Below, one piece after another: positions 54,701-63,359 of a stretch of 64,000 nucleotides of DNA. The translations under genes and the position numbers were made by a program. This DNA comes from Acetobacter sacchari (GTDB lineage: Bacteria > Pseudomonadota > Alphaproteobacteria > Acetobacterales > Acetobacteraceae): NCBI RefSeq assembly GCF_017377715.1, contig NZ_JAFVMF010000001.1, positions 1 to 64,000 of the forward strand, given 5' to 3'. The notes under the pieces were generated by a model that saw only the letters and a list, made by a program, of their open reading frames with translations, had not been told where the DNA came from and made no database searches. Every line of letters starts with the position of its first letter. The first letter of the stretch is position 1.

Positions 54701-55678
54701 ATGATCGACACGCCGGCTTTTCTGGACCGTGGACGTCCGGACGTTCCTGACATGGTTGTCCCTCGCGGCGTCACCCCGTTCCATCTGGAGGGGCGTCCGG
54801 TGCGCGGGCGCCTGGTTCGTCTGGGCGCGCTGGCTGACGCGCTGTTGTCGCGGCATGACAACGCGCCCGAGGTCAACACCCTGGCGGGCAAGGCTCTGGT
54901 GCTGGTCGCGGGGCTGTCGTCGGCGTTGAAGTTTCAGGGGTCGTTCTCGCTGCAGGTGAAGGGCGACGGGCCGGTGAGCCTGCTCGCTGCGGACTGCACG
55001 GACGCCGGTTCACTGCGGTTCTACGCCCGTAGCGACGACGAGACTCTGCCAGCTCTGCTGGGCGAAGTTTCGAGGCCTTCCGATCGCGACCTGTTCGGCA
55101 ATGGGTATCTGGCCCTGACCGTCGACCAGGGCGCGGACATGGATCGGCATCAGGGGATCGTTGAAATCGTCGGCGACGACCTCGCCGCCATGGCCACGCA
55201 TTATTTCGAAACGAGCGAGCAGCATGCGTGCTGGCTGATGCTGGCGTGCGAACGGACGCCGGAGGGATGGCGATCCGGCGGGCTGATTCTGGAGCGCATA
55301 GCCTCTGAAGGCGGTGTTGTAACCGATGATTTCGACGACGGCGCGAGGCGGGTTTCCGCGCCTGAAGACGAAGACGCCTGGGAAACGGCGACAATCCTCG
55401 CGCGCACCCTGACGGCCGCGGAGTTGTTGGACGACGGACTTCCGCCCGAGAAACTGCTCAACAGGCTGTTTCATGAGGAGTCGCTGCGTGTAGGGCAGCC
55501 GAGGGCGCTCGCGTATGGCTGCCGCTGCTCACGCGCCAAGCTGGTCGATATTCTGGGGCGTTTTTCCGAGGAGGATCTCGATCACATGGTCGTCGAGGAC
55601 CGGATCGTGATGACCTGTGAATTCTGCAACGTCGATTTCCGCTTTTCTCGTGAAGAGGTTGGTCCGCGTTCGGCGTGA
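54701..55678 (+). CDS. hslO: Redox-regulated chaperone Hsp33
   Basis: A 325-residue cytoplasmic holdase that is activated when oxidation releases zinc from four cysteines. The N-terminal domain has ALVLVAGLSSALKFQGSFSL and the Hsp33 core; the C-terminal zinc centre is YGCRCSRAKL with TCEFCNVDFRF (CxC and CxxC). The ATG at 54701 has AGGAG eight bases upstream; the frame is open to 54560 but lacks homology there. Hsp33 protects against hypochlorite and peroxide, which fits an organism with vigorous oxidative metabolism. Confidence 0.92.
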   Translation: MIDTPAFLDRGRPDVPDMVVPRGVTPFHLEGRPVRGRLVRLGALADALLSRHDNAPEVNTLAGKALVLVAGLSSALKFQGSFSLQVKGDGPVSLLAADCTDAGSLRFYARSDDETLPALLGEVSRPSDRDLFGNGYLALTVDQGADMDRHQGIVEIVGDDLAAMATHYFETSEQHACWLMLACERTPEGWRSGGLILERIASEGGVVTDDFDDGARRVSAPEDEDAWETATILARTLTAAELLDDGLPPEKLLNRLFHEESLRVGQPRALAYGCRCSRAKLVDILGRFSEEDLDHMVVEDRIVMTCEFCNVDFRFSREEVGPRSA

Positions 55679-55799
55679 GCGCGGTAACACAATCATAGGG
55701 GCTTGCGGGTTCAAATGGGCGCCGCTAACGCCGTAGCCGGACAGCCCATGAACGGGTTGCCGTCTCTCGGCGCCAGATCCGGCCGCAGGAGAAACGCCG

Positions 55800-56927
55800 A
55801 TGGGCATGATTGTGGAGGAGAGGCCCGTGACCGACCGGAGCCCGGGTCGATCGACTCCCGAGCAAGGCGCCCAACCCGAAAAGGGCGCCCTCATGGTGCG
55901 TGTGGGGCAGGTGGACTACCCCCTGCGTATCCGGGGGAAGCCCGTCACGCGCCTGTATCCGGGATGGCGCGCGGTGGCGTTCGAGCCTGCGTTGCTGCCG
56001 ATGCCGGTGTTGTATCTGCAGGACGAGGAAGGACGCGACGCGTTCTGGCTGTTTGACCGCACGCTGAACTACCGGGCCAGCGCCCTTGCGGATCTGACGC
56101 CCGAGGAGCGGTCGGTGATCGTTGGCGCGATTGCGCCGTTCTTTCATGCGCTACGCGAGTCTGTCTTTTGCGAGATGTGCCCGGGTCCGATGACGGGCGC
56201 CGCGCCCGCCGCAGTCGCGCGGATGCCCGCACTCCTGCGCGATGATCTGTTGCGTTGCTGGCTGGCGTCTCTGCCTTCCATGCGCCACGTCGGCGTAGCG
56301 GACGACGGGGATCGTTCCGCCCTGACCTTGCCTGATGGCGTCGTGTTCGAGACTGCGGTTTTGAGGCAGATGCTCCCTGCAGCCTACGGATTGGCCGAAC
56401 AGGCTGCGCCGGTCGTGCTGTCGCCCACTGGTCGCTCGGTTCTGCGGGGGCACCACGTTCTGGCGGAAAACGGCCTGAACGTGACGCGTTTCGTCGATCC
56501 GGAAGTGAATGCCGTGTTCTACCTTGGCGCTGTCCATGAGCGCGGAATGAACGAAGATGCAGCGCCTTTTCTATATTGTCCTCAGGTTGATATGATCGTC
56601 GGCGATGCGTCAGCCGGGGCGTTCGACGCTCTTCCGCTTCGCCTGCTGTCGTGGTTCGCTGGCGATCCCGCGCGATCGGCGGCGATTCCGAAGCAAACAG
56701 TCGTGCGAATGTCCGCAGGATTTTCCCTCGGGTCGGCATCTTCGCTGTCTCTTGAGGGAGCGGGCGTCGCTGCGGCTCGTCCGGCGGCGGGCGTAGCGAT
56801 AGACGGGCGTGTCGAGGATCTGCTGAACGCAGCTCAGGTCGGGGACGCGTTTCAGGGGCGTGTCGTCGGAGCGCAGCACGCGACGCCAGAGGATGAGGCC
56901 GCCATAGGCGAAGTTCCGGAAGCATGA
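55800..56927 (+). CDS. Protein of unknown function
   Basis: A 375-residue soluble protein without signal peptide or membrane segment. ATG 55800 has AGGAG nine bases upstream. Visible features are an N-terminal hydrophilic leader, a strand-rich block (VRVGQVDYPLRIRGKPVTRL), a CEMCPG pair of cysteines near residue 120, and a later FVDPEVNAVFYLGAVHERGM segment. Codon use is normal for the window and there is no sign of transfer. The family is not recognised. It follows hslO by 120 bases and may be in the same transcript. Confidence 0.7.
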   Translation: MGMIVEERPVTDRSPGRSTPEQGAQPEKGALMVRVGQVDYPLRIRGKPVTRLYPGWRAVAFEPALLPMPVLYLQDEEGRDAFWLFDRTLNYRASALADLTPEERSVIVGAIAPFFHALRESVFCEMCPGPMTGAAPAAVARMPALLRDDLLRCWLASLPSMRHVGVADDGDRSALTLPDGVVFETAVLRQMLPAAYGLAEQAAPVVLSPTGRSVLRGHHVLAENGLNVTRFVDPEVNAVFYLGAVHERGMNEDAAPFLYCPQVDMIVGDASAGAFDALPLRLLSWFAGDPARSAAIPKQTVVRMSAGFSLGSASSLSLEGAGVAAARPAAGVAIDGRVEDLLNAAQVGDAFQGRVVGAQHATPEDEAAIGEVPEA

Positions 56928-57167
56928 TCGGGTGGACGCCGGACGGGTGGGCATTGTCGCGCGGCACTGATTATACCACGCGGCCACTGGCGGTCTCATC
57001 GAGACCACTTCCGTCGGGACTCGACGCTGGCGAGTGGGCGCCCGGCGGCCTTGGGTCGCCTATCAGCATTATCCGTCTGGACGGATTGCGCTGAGTGATC
57101 AAACTATCATACCGCATTTGGCCGGCTTCTCGATGCTGGCCGCGATCCCGATACGGAGACAGTTCGG

Positions 57168-58127
57168 ATGAGACGTGATCGCCGCCGGTACGCCGGTTTC
57201 CTTTCGTTCGCCCGAGTATCGCTGCTCTGCGTGACGGCTTTGGGCGCCCCGGCCTTTCTATCCGCGTGCTCAGACGAGCAGCCCCGGTCGTTCCCGCCAT
57301 ACCAGTTCGGGTACCTTGGCCAGATCCATCTGAACGTCGCGACGTTGCAGCCCATCGATCACGCGACGCCGTCCGCTGGCGACGAAGCGTCACGTGCGCC
57401 CATCCCCCCGGATCAGGCTTTGCTGCAGCTGGCTCAGGATCGTCTCGCGGCGACCGGACAAAGCGGCTCAGCCACCTTTACGATCGATCAGGCGTCCATC
57501 GTGCACGGGCCTGGCGGGACCCTGTCCGGTCGTATGGACGTGCATATCGACGTCCTGTCGCCAACCGGGCAACAACTGGGCGTCGCCGAAGCGCATGTGA
57601 CCCGCGATTTCAAGCCGAATCTCGATTCAGGGAACGCCGACAGCGAGGGCAATCTCTACGATCTGACGAAGCAGATGACGCAGGATATGAACGTTGAACT
57701 GGAATTCCAGATCAAGCGCAACCTGCGGGACTGGCTCGTGGACGCGGGGGGCATGCCGACCGACGGCGCCATCCAGACCCAGTCCCTGGACGGTTCGCCG
57801 CAGCAAAGCCAGCCTGCGACTGCAGCTGCCGCCTCCGTCGCATCTCCCGCTGTGTCCGCGGCGGGCGTGGGCGCCACAGTGACTGCAAACGCTCCTGTTG
57901 CGGACGGAACTGGCTCCGCTGCAACCGCTGAGCCTGTTGGCGCGCCCGCAGCCGCTGCAAGCGCCGCCCCGGCGGCTTCAGCCGAACCCGACGCGATATT
58001 CCCGAGCGGCGATCCCGGCGCGCCCGACACGGCAAAGAAAACGCTCTCCCCAAAGCCGGGCGTTCTGCAATTGCCCACAAAGGCCACGAAGACCCAGTCG
58101 GCGGCGACAAGCACCAGCGGCTACTGA
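57168..58127 (+). CDS. Putative lipoprotein with long Ala/Pro-rich tail
   Basis: A 319-residue exported protein. The signal ends in a lipobox (APAFLSAC, Cys34), so it is probably lipid-anchored. Residues 45-205 form a strand-rich domain with GYLGQIHLNVATLQPID, VHIDVLSPTGQQLGVAEAHV and a helix LYDLTKQMTQDMNVELEFQI. The last 110 residues are Ala/Pro/Thr/Ser-rich and unstructured, as in envelope-spanning or secreted linkers. The family is not certain. It is convergent with rdgB. Confidence 0.7.
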   Translation: MRRDRRRYAGFLSFARVSLLCVTALGAPAFLSACSDEQPRSFPPYQFGYLGQIHLNVATLQPIDHATPSAGDEASRAPIPPDQALLQLAQDRLAATGQSGSATFTIDQASIVHGPGGTLSGRMDVHIDVLSPTGQQLGVAEAHVTRDFKPNLDSGNADSEGNLYDLTKQMTQDMNVELEFQIKRNLRDWLVDAGGMPTDGAIQTQSLDGSPQQSQPATAAAASVASPAVSAAGVGATVTANAPVADGTGSAATAEPVGAPAAAASAAPAASAEPDAIFPSGDPGAPDTAKKTLSPKPGVLQLPTKATKTQSAATSTSGY

Positions 58128-58158
58128 GCGTAACGCAGGGACATACGCGTCAGCACGA

Positions 58159-58190
58159 CCCGGCGCGTATTTCCTGCGTCCGGCGCCGGG
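58159..58190. terminator. GC-rich hairpin between convergent genes
   Basis: CCCGGCGC and GCGCCGGG form a perfect eight-pair stem 30 bases after the lipoprotein gene and before the end of rdgB. There is no T-run on the plus strand, so it is only a possible terminator. Confidence 0.3.
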
Positions 58191-58238
58191 CCGTCGTATA
58201 GTCGCCTGTATTCTGAGAGCGTTGGCTGCTTTTACGCC

Positions 58239-58841
58239 TCAAGGGAGGCAGGCGGCGCGAAACGCAGCGAAGGCGCGCGCACGGTGGCTTATCGCGTTTT
58301 TCTCGTCGTCGCTCATCTCGGCGAACGTCCGCGTCTCGCCAGCCGGGATGAAGATCGGATCGTAGCCGTGTCCTGCGGCGCCGCGCGGGGCGGGCGCAAT
58401 CACGCCATCAATCCGTCCCTCAAAGCTGCGGATCGAACCGTCGGGGAAAGCCAGACACAGCACGCAGACGAACCACGCATCGCGCTCGTCGCTGCCGATG
58501 CCTTCCTCGATGCGGCGCATCGCCCCATCGAAATCCTTGTCCGGACCGGCCCAGCGCGCCGAGTAGATTCCGGGTGCGCCGCCCAGAGCCGACACGCAAA
58601 GACCGGAATCGTCAGCAAGTGCGGGAAGTCCGGACGCTTTGGCGGCGGCGAGAGCCTTCAGTTCGGCGTTGCCTGTGAACGTCGTCGCCGTCTCATCTGG
58701 CTCCGGCAGGCCGAGTTCGCTCGCCGAAATGACAGTGATTCCAAACCCGCCGAGCAGGGCGGAGAACTCAGCCAGTTTGCCCTTGTTGTGGCTCGCAAGG
58801 ACGAGGCGGCTTCCCGCCTCCAGCCCGGCGGGGGCTCTCAC
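58239..58841 (-). CDS. rdgB: dITP/XTP pyrophosphatase (RdgB/HAM1)
   Basis: A 200-residue house-cleaning enzyme that hydrolyses non-canonical purine triphosphates (dITP, XTP) to monophosphates. [18 protein letters not shown] (the SHNxGKxxE motif) opens the fold, [20 protein letters not shown] carries the metal and base site, and [14 protein letters not shown] the C-terminal signature. It overlaps rph by four bases (ATGA) and is co-transcribed with it, as in many proteobacteria. Confidence 0.95.
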   Translation of the reverse strand: MRAPAGLEAGSRLVLASHNKGKLAEFSALLGGFGITVISASELGLPEPDETATTFTGNAELKALAAAKASGLPALADDSGLCVSALGGAPGIYSARWAGPDKDFDGAMRRIEEGIGSDERDAWFVCVLCLAFPDGSIRSFEGRIDGVIAPAPRGAAGHGYDPIFIPAGETRTFAEMSDDEKNAISHRARAFAAFRAACLP

Positions 58842-59566
58842 GCCGCCTCGGCGGCGGCGACGGCTGCGTCCTGCGCGGCGAACAGGGTCTTCACGCCGCT
58901 TTTCGCCAACCCGAGCAGGGTGAGAAATTCCTCTTCAGAGAACGGCTTTTCTTCGGCGGTGCCCTGAATTTCGACGATCCCGCCTGCCGCTGTCAGGACG
59001 AAGTTGGTGTCCGCCGCCGCCGCGCTGTCTTCGACGTAGTCGAGGTCCAGCACCGCGCCAGCATTCGTCAAGCCGCAGGACACCGCCGCGACCTGTCCGA
59101 TCAGGGGTACGGTCGTCAGCACGCGTTCGCGGTGCAGCTTGCCTAGAGCCAGCCGCAACGCGACCCAGGCGCCGGTGATGGAAGCACAGCGGGTGCCGCC
59201 ATCGGCGTTCAAAACGTCGCAATCGAGTGTGATGCTCATCTCGCCAAGCGCCTTCAGATCGGTGACGGCGCGCAGGGAGCGGCCGATCAGGCGCTGAATT
59301 TCCTGCGTACGGCCCGACTGCTTGCCCTTCGCCGCTTCGCGGCTGCCGCGCGTGTGCGTGGCGCGCGGAAGCATGCCGTATTCCGCCGTGACCCAGCCCG
59401 ACCCCTTGCCCTTCAGGAAGGGCGGCACGCGCTGTTCGATGCTGGCGACGCACAGAACCTCGGTTCCGCCGACGCGGATCAGGGCCGAGCCTTCGGCGTG
59501 ATGGGCGAAACCGGTCTCGATAGTGACGGAGCGCATGGCGTCATGGGCGCGGCCTGAAGGGCGCAT
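58838..59566 (-). CDS. rph: Ribonuclease PH
   Basis: A 242-residue phosphorolytic 3'-5' exoribonuclease that trims tRNA 3' ends. Diagnostic parts are [20 protein letters not shown] at the start, [17 protein letters not shown] and [19 protein letters not shown], and [17 protein letters not shown]. The start at 59566 has AAGGA nine bases upstream and the standard N-terminus; the frame is open 63 bases further. It is divergent from hrcA. Confidence 0.95.
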   Translation of the reverse strand: MRPSGRAHDAMRSVTIETGFAHHAEGSALIRVGGTEVLCVASIEQRVPPFLKGKGSGWVTAEYGMLPRATHTRGSREAAKGKQSGRTQEIQRLIGRSLRAVTDLKALGEMSITLDCDVLNADGGTRCASITGAWVALRLALGKLHRERVLTTVPLIGQVAAVSCGLTNAGAVLDLDYVEDSAAAADTNFVLTAAGGIVEIQGTAEEKPFSEEEFLTLLGLAKSGVKTLFAAQDAAVAAAEAA

Positions 59567-59801
59567 GGAAGGATCCTTCGCAAAAAACAATATGGCCGCT
59601 GCATAGCCGGGCGGCGGCGTGCTGGCCACCCCGACGGGGCCGATGCGTGGGGGGTTTAGCCGCCGCCACGTTCGAGGAAACGACGCCCTTGTCAGGAGGC
59701 CGGACGTTCCCCAGACTCAGAAGTGAACGTGTAAGCGCATGGCGGCGATCTGCTCTGAGTGGAGAGCGTCCGGTGTCTCAGGGAGGCGGATCATCGACCG
59801 C

Positions 59802-60869
59802 ATGAACGGTAAACTGGGCATGGAACGCAGAGCGCTGCCGCCGGGGCTTGACCCCAGATCCGCAACCATCCTGCGGGAACTGGTCGAGCACTACGTCGCC
59901 ACGGGCGACCCGGTGGGCAGCCGCACCTTGTCGCAGCGCCTGCCGATAGGGCTGTCTCCGGCCACCATCCGCAACGTGATGGCCGATCTGACGGACGCCG
60001 GGCTGTTGTTTTCGCCGCACACATCGGCCGGTCGCCTGCCGACCGAAAAGGGCCTGCGGCTGTTTGTCGACGGCCTTCTCCAGTTCGGCAGCCTCAGCGA
60101 TGAGGAGCGGGAGTCCATCAGCCAGTCGCTGGAGACGCGCGGACGCTCGCTCGAGGACACGCTGACTGAGGCGTCCTCCATGCTGTCCGGTCTTTCACAG
60201 GCGGCGAGTCTGGTCATCGCGCCGAAAGGCGAAGGCTCGGTGAAGCATATCGAGTTCGTGGCGCTGGGCGGTAATCGCGCGCTCGTGGTGCTGGTGGGCG
60301 CCGATGGGCAGGTAGAAAATCGCGTCATCGAGACGCCCGCCGGGACGCCGCCATCGACTTTGGTCGAAGCTACGAATTACCTCAATGCGCGCGCGGCGGG
60401 TCAGACGCTGACGGAACTGCGCGGGCGCGTGAATGAGGAAATGTCCGCAAATCGCACGGAACTTGACCAGTTGACGGCGGAAGTCGTAGCGAGCGGCCTT
60501 GCGACATGGGGCGCGGAGGGGCGCGGCGGCACGCTCATCGTGCGCGGGCAGGGGCGGCTGTTGTCCGACATCACGGAGATCGAACGCCTGTCGACGATCC
60601 AGATGCTGTTCGAGCGTCTGGAGACACAGGATTCCATGTTGCGTCTGCTGGAGCTTGCGGAAAAATCCGACGGCGTGCGTATTTTTATCGGAGCGGAGAG
60701 CGGGCTTTTCGGCGTGTCCGGCATGGCGATGGTGGTGGCGCCGGCGCGAAACGAGGCGAACCGCATCGTCGGCGCCATTGGCGTGATCGGCCCCACGCGG
60801 ATCAATTACGGGCGGATTATCCCGGTGGTGGATTATACGGCGCGGGTGATCGGGGAGATATTGCGGTAG
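59802..60869 (+). CDS. hrcA: Heat-inducible transcription repressor HrcA
   Basis: A 355-residue repressor of class I heat-shock genes that binds CIRCE elements and is kept active by GroEL. The winged helix is at about residues 15-80 (RSATILRELVEHYVATGDPV, then IRNVMADLTDAGLLFSPHTS), followed by the GAF-like and dimerisation parts ending with INYGRIIPVVDYTARVIGE. ATG 59802 follows GGGAGG at some distance; ATG 59820 is an alternative. No CIRCE repeat was found in front of it. In many relatives grpE follows hrcA; here an AT-rich unknown gene does. Confidence 0.95.
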   Translation: MNGKLGMERRALPPGLDPRSATILRELVEHYVATGDPVGSRTLSQRLPIGLSPATIRNVMADLTDAGLLFSPHTSAGRLPTEKGLRLFVDGLLQFGSLSDEERESISQSLETRGRSLEDTLTEASSMLSGLSQAASLVIAPKGEGSVKHIEFVALGGNRALVVLVGADGQVENRVIETPAGTPPSTLVEATNYLNARAAGQTLTELRGRVNEEMSANRTELDQLTAEVVASGLATWGAEGRGGTLIVRGQGRLLSDITEIERLSTIQMLFERLETQDSMLRLLELAEKSDGVRIFIGAESGLFGVSGMAMVVAPARNEANRIVGAIGVIGPTRINYGRIIPVVDYTARVIGEILR

Positions 60870-60978
60870 CGGCCATTTCTCGGCGCCGAACAGGCTATGT
60901 GCTTTTGATGTTGGAAAAGCAGGCGAATCTTAGCGGACGTTATTTCATCTGTAACGTAATCCCGGTGTTTGTGACGCC

Positions 60979-61566
60979 ATGACCGTGCAAGTGTTCCGAT
61001 GTTTCGAAACTTCTGCGCGAGATTTATGTAAAATGGCGATTATCCAAAATAAGGCTGAAGTAGGCGACAACCTGTATCGCTTCTACAATCCTGAGGCGAA
61101 GTCGAGAACATGCGTCATTAGCGCTCATGGCCTTTGGTCCACCACTTTTGGGGCCCCCATGCGGCTTGGTCATAATAATGTGAAATTGCGCTATTATTCG
61201 GCTCATCATCATGTTGTTAATGACGCGGGCTTGCCTGAGTATACGAGCGACAGGGAGAGTGATTTTGAAACTCTCACGCCGGACACATCCCCGGATTACT
61301 TGTTGTTTAAATATATGAATAGCGAAATTAATCCGGGTCGATTTAAAAAACACAATAAATCTGGAGAGAATTATAGGGGAGCGAGCTATGCGGCGACATC
61401 TGACAATGTTGATATTATTACTATCCGCAACAGACATCGTTTCAATCCTGTCAGGCTATCTGTCGTTTTGAAAACCTTGTGGGCAAATAATCTTAATTAT
61501 GATGAAATACGATGTGTTTTTTGCCGGGGTGTGTTGGATACGAAAATTCAAACGTCCAACAGTTAG
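60979..61566 (+). CDS. AT-rich gene of unknown function, possibly a Stv-like domain protein
   Basis: A 195-residue protein with composition unlike its neighbours (many Asn, Lys, Tyr and AT-rich codons), so probably acquired. The layout recalls the putative adhesin Stv domain: a CVISAHGLWS segment near residue 45, a strand VKLRYYSAHHHVVN, then NYRGASYAATSDNVDIITIR and a C-terminal RCVFCRGVLD with the Cys-Arg-Gly end. This match is from general recollection of the family pattern and is uncertain. No signal peptide is visible. An internal ATG at 61033 (MAIIQNKAEVG) may be the true start. Confidence 0.5.
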   Translation: MTVQVFRCFETSARDLCKMAIIQNKAEVGDNLYRFYNPEAKSRTCVISAHGLWSTTFGAPMRLGHNNVKLRYYSAHHHVVNDAGLPEYTSDRESDFETLTPDTSPDYLLFKYMNSEINPGRFKKHNKSGENYRGASYAATSDNVDIITIRNRHRFNPVRLSVVLKTLWANNLNYDEIRCVFCRGVLDTKIQTSNS

Positions 61567-61700
61567 TCCGCGAGCCATTGTGGCGCAGTCCCCCAGAAAT
61601 CCCGCGTATTTCTCGCCCGGCGGAACTCCCAAAAGCGATGCCGCAAATCCTTTTCGCTGGCTTGCCAGCCGTTAAGCGCAGGCTTGGCGACTGCAAAGGC
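61563..61700 (-). pseudogene. Remnant of a gene C-terminus
   Basis: A 45-residue open stretch without start codon, rich in Trp, Phe and Arg (GWQASEKDLRHRFWEFRRAR, then TRDFWGTAPQWLAD), looks like a real protein end cut off upstream by a stop. Its stop overlaps the end of the Stv-like gene. The parent family is not recognised. It suggests a rearrangement or insertion at this site. Confidence 0.3.
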
Positions 61701-62189
61701 TCAGGTTCGCAATAGCCTTGGCGCACTGTGGCGGCGTGGAGGTGACATTGAACTCTGGCGATGGACCTGGCGTCTCGCCGCATACGCGCGCTACCATTGT
61801 TCCGGGGCACCTGACGCTTTCACGGATCTGAGGCGCGCGGCTCTGCCATGGTCGGTCATGCTCAGTTGCGCTTTGCGCGTTGATCGAGAATCCTCAGGCT
61901 CTCTTCGGTCAAACCTGCCGTCGTCGATAACAAAACGCACGTCGCGCAAGGGCCTGAAGGCCAGACGGAAAGTCATGGGGGGTGTGACGACTGTAGCCCG
62001 AATCGGGTCTGGGCTTGCTGATGGATGGTCGTCCGAGAACGTGGTTGCGATGTCGGAGCGCAGCACCTATAGCCCAGCTGAACCTGCTTTTTGCCTCTCC
62101 GACCTCGAGTGGGGGGGGGGGCGTCACATGAACGGCGCGCCATTCGACCGGCGGCGTGACGACCAGAATTCTATTCCGGAGACCCGACC
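61567..62189. other. 623-base region with no intact gene
   Basis: This gap holds the remnant noted at 61563-61700, open frames on both strands without recognisable protein character, and a run of eleven G at 62111-62121. No tRNA, terminator or insertion-sequence end was identified. It looks like decayed sequence. Confidence 0.5.
62111..62121 (+). repeat. Homopolymer of eleven G
   Basis: An uninterrupted G11 run lies about 70 bases upstream of the DUF3126 gene. Such tracts are prone to slippage and could alter promoter spacing, or could be an assembly error in length. Confidence 0.9.
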
Positions 62190-62423
62190 TTGAGCACGAT
62201 CTCATCATCCGAAATTGCCCGGCTGCAAGTTTGCCTACGTCGTCTGCTGGATTCGAAGGGGTTGACCGTCAACGCTCCGCCGCGTCCGGGATTGTCCGTC
62301 GAGATCGCTGTTAACGGCGAAGTGGTCGGCACCGTTCATCGCGACGAAGACGAGGGCGAAGTGTCTTACGCGATCAATCTGGTCGTGCTGGAAGAAGATC
62401 TGCCCGCTACCGCTGGCAAGTAA
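62190..62423 (+). CDS. DUF3126 family protein
   Basis: A 77-residue cytoplasmic protein of the alphaproteobacterial DUF3126 family. The match includes ARLQVCLRRLLDSKGLTVNA and GTVHRDEDEGEVSYAINLVV followed by LEEDLPA, which is the family's conserved end. The start is a TTG at 62190 with GGAG upstream; no in-frame ATG fits. The function of the family is not known. Confidence 0.8.
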   Translation: MSTISSSEIARLQVCLRRLLDSKGLTVNAPPRPGLSVEIAVNGEVVGTVHRDEDEGEVSYAINLVVLEEDLPATAGK

Positions 62424-62484
62424 GAATCGACCGGAACGTGGGGTCAGGGCGGGTGGGAGCATTCCCTGCCCCGCCTCAGGGCGC

Positions 62485-63096
62485 TCAGGCGTTATGCGGG
62501 GTCGCCGAGGCTTCCATGACGGGATGCTTGGGCGCGGGAAGGTCGATGCGCGTCAGCTTCCAGCGCCAGCCTTCGATCCGCAGTTCGATGGCTAGCGGCG
62601 TGTCGTTTTCGTGTCCCGGAAGCGTGACTTGCGCCTGAAACGCGTCGAGACGCGTGAAGTGGCCGGAGGCGTGTCTCAGCGTTCCGAAAATTGTCCCGCC
62701 GCCGGTCGCCTTGGGGATGGCGGCCATGGCTTCGTCCACTACGACGCCGAGGTTGTTCTGCGTAACGTGGATATCGACGGCGTTGGACACGACGTTGGTC
62801 GCGAAGGATTCGCCAAAAGCCGGCAGGTCGTCAGACGCGTTCGTCGGCTGGAGGTTGAGATCCGCCAGCACCTGCTGTTTCAGCGAAGCGTCGAGCAGGC
62901 CCCAGTTAATCGCATGGCCTAGCGTCACCATGTCGTGCTGCCGGACCGACGTCGCGATCGACCACATCGCCATGAAGGGCGACGCCGCGTAGATCGCGAA
63001 CGATGTCAGGAACGCAGCGACGCAAACCTTGCGTGCGCTGCGCCGGCGCGGGCATTCCGTCATGAATGTATAGGGAATGATCTCGGCGGCCTTCAT
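62485..63096 (-). CDS. DUF2939 family membrane-anchored protein
   Basis: A 203-residue protein with an N-terminal hydrophobic segment (CVAAFLTSFAIYAASPFMAM, about residues 24-43), probably a signal anchor. It is followed by the DUF2939 pattern (IATSVRQHDMVTLGHAINWG, LDASLKQQVLADL) and a periplasmic domain. ATG 63096 (MKAAEIIPYTF) is preferred over an in-frame upstream start at 63150. The family's function is unknown. Confidence 0.75.
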   Translation of the reverse strand: MKAAEIIPYTFMTECPRRRSARKVCVAAFLTSFAIYAASPFMAMWSIATSVRQHDMVTLGHAINWGLLDASLKQQVLADLNLQPTNASDDLPAFGESFATNVVSNAVDIHVTQNNLGVVVDEAMAAIPKATGGGTIFGTLRHASGHFTRLDAFQAQVTLPGHENDTPLAIELRIEGWRWKLTRIDLPAPKHPVMEASATPHNA

Positions 63097-63359
63097 GGTT
63101 GAATCCTGTTGACTGAGCCCCACCATAACATGCGCAACGCAGCCATGCATTCATGGCCCTGCTTCGGGCATTCAATATCACGAAAACGTGAAGTTGTCTT
63201 GGGGGAATACGTGATCGCGGCGCAGCGTGTGGTTTGCGTCGATACGTCACGGAGCCGTGCTGGAGATTTTACGACGCATACGCTTAAAATCATTGAGTTA
63301 CCGTCGCGTCTCTATCAGGGCGCGAGGTCCCGGCCTGTCTTCCGACGTGCGAGGCGCCT

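Noticed and set aside
59567-59801. CIRCE element in front of hrcA
   Set aside because: No TTAGCACTC/GAGTGCTAA inverted repeat could be found in the divergent region between rph and hrcA.
61684-62193. A 169-codon plus-strand frame containing the G11 tract
   Set aside because: There is no recognisable family, the composition is irregular, and it overlaps the start of the better supported DUF3126 gene.
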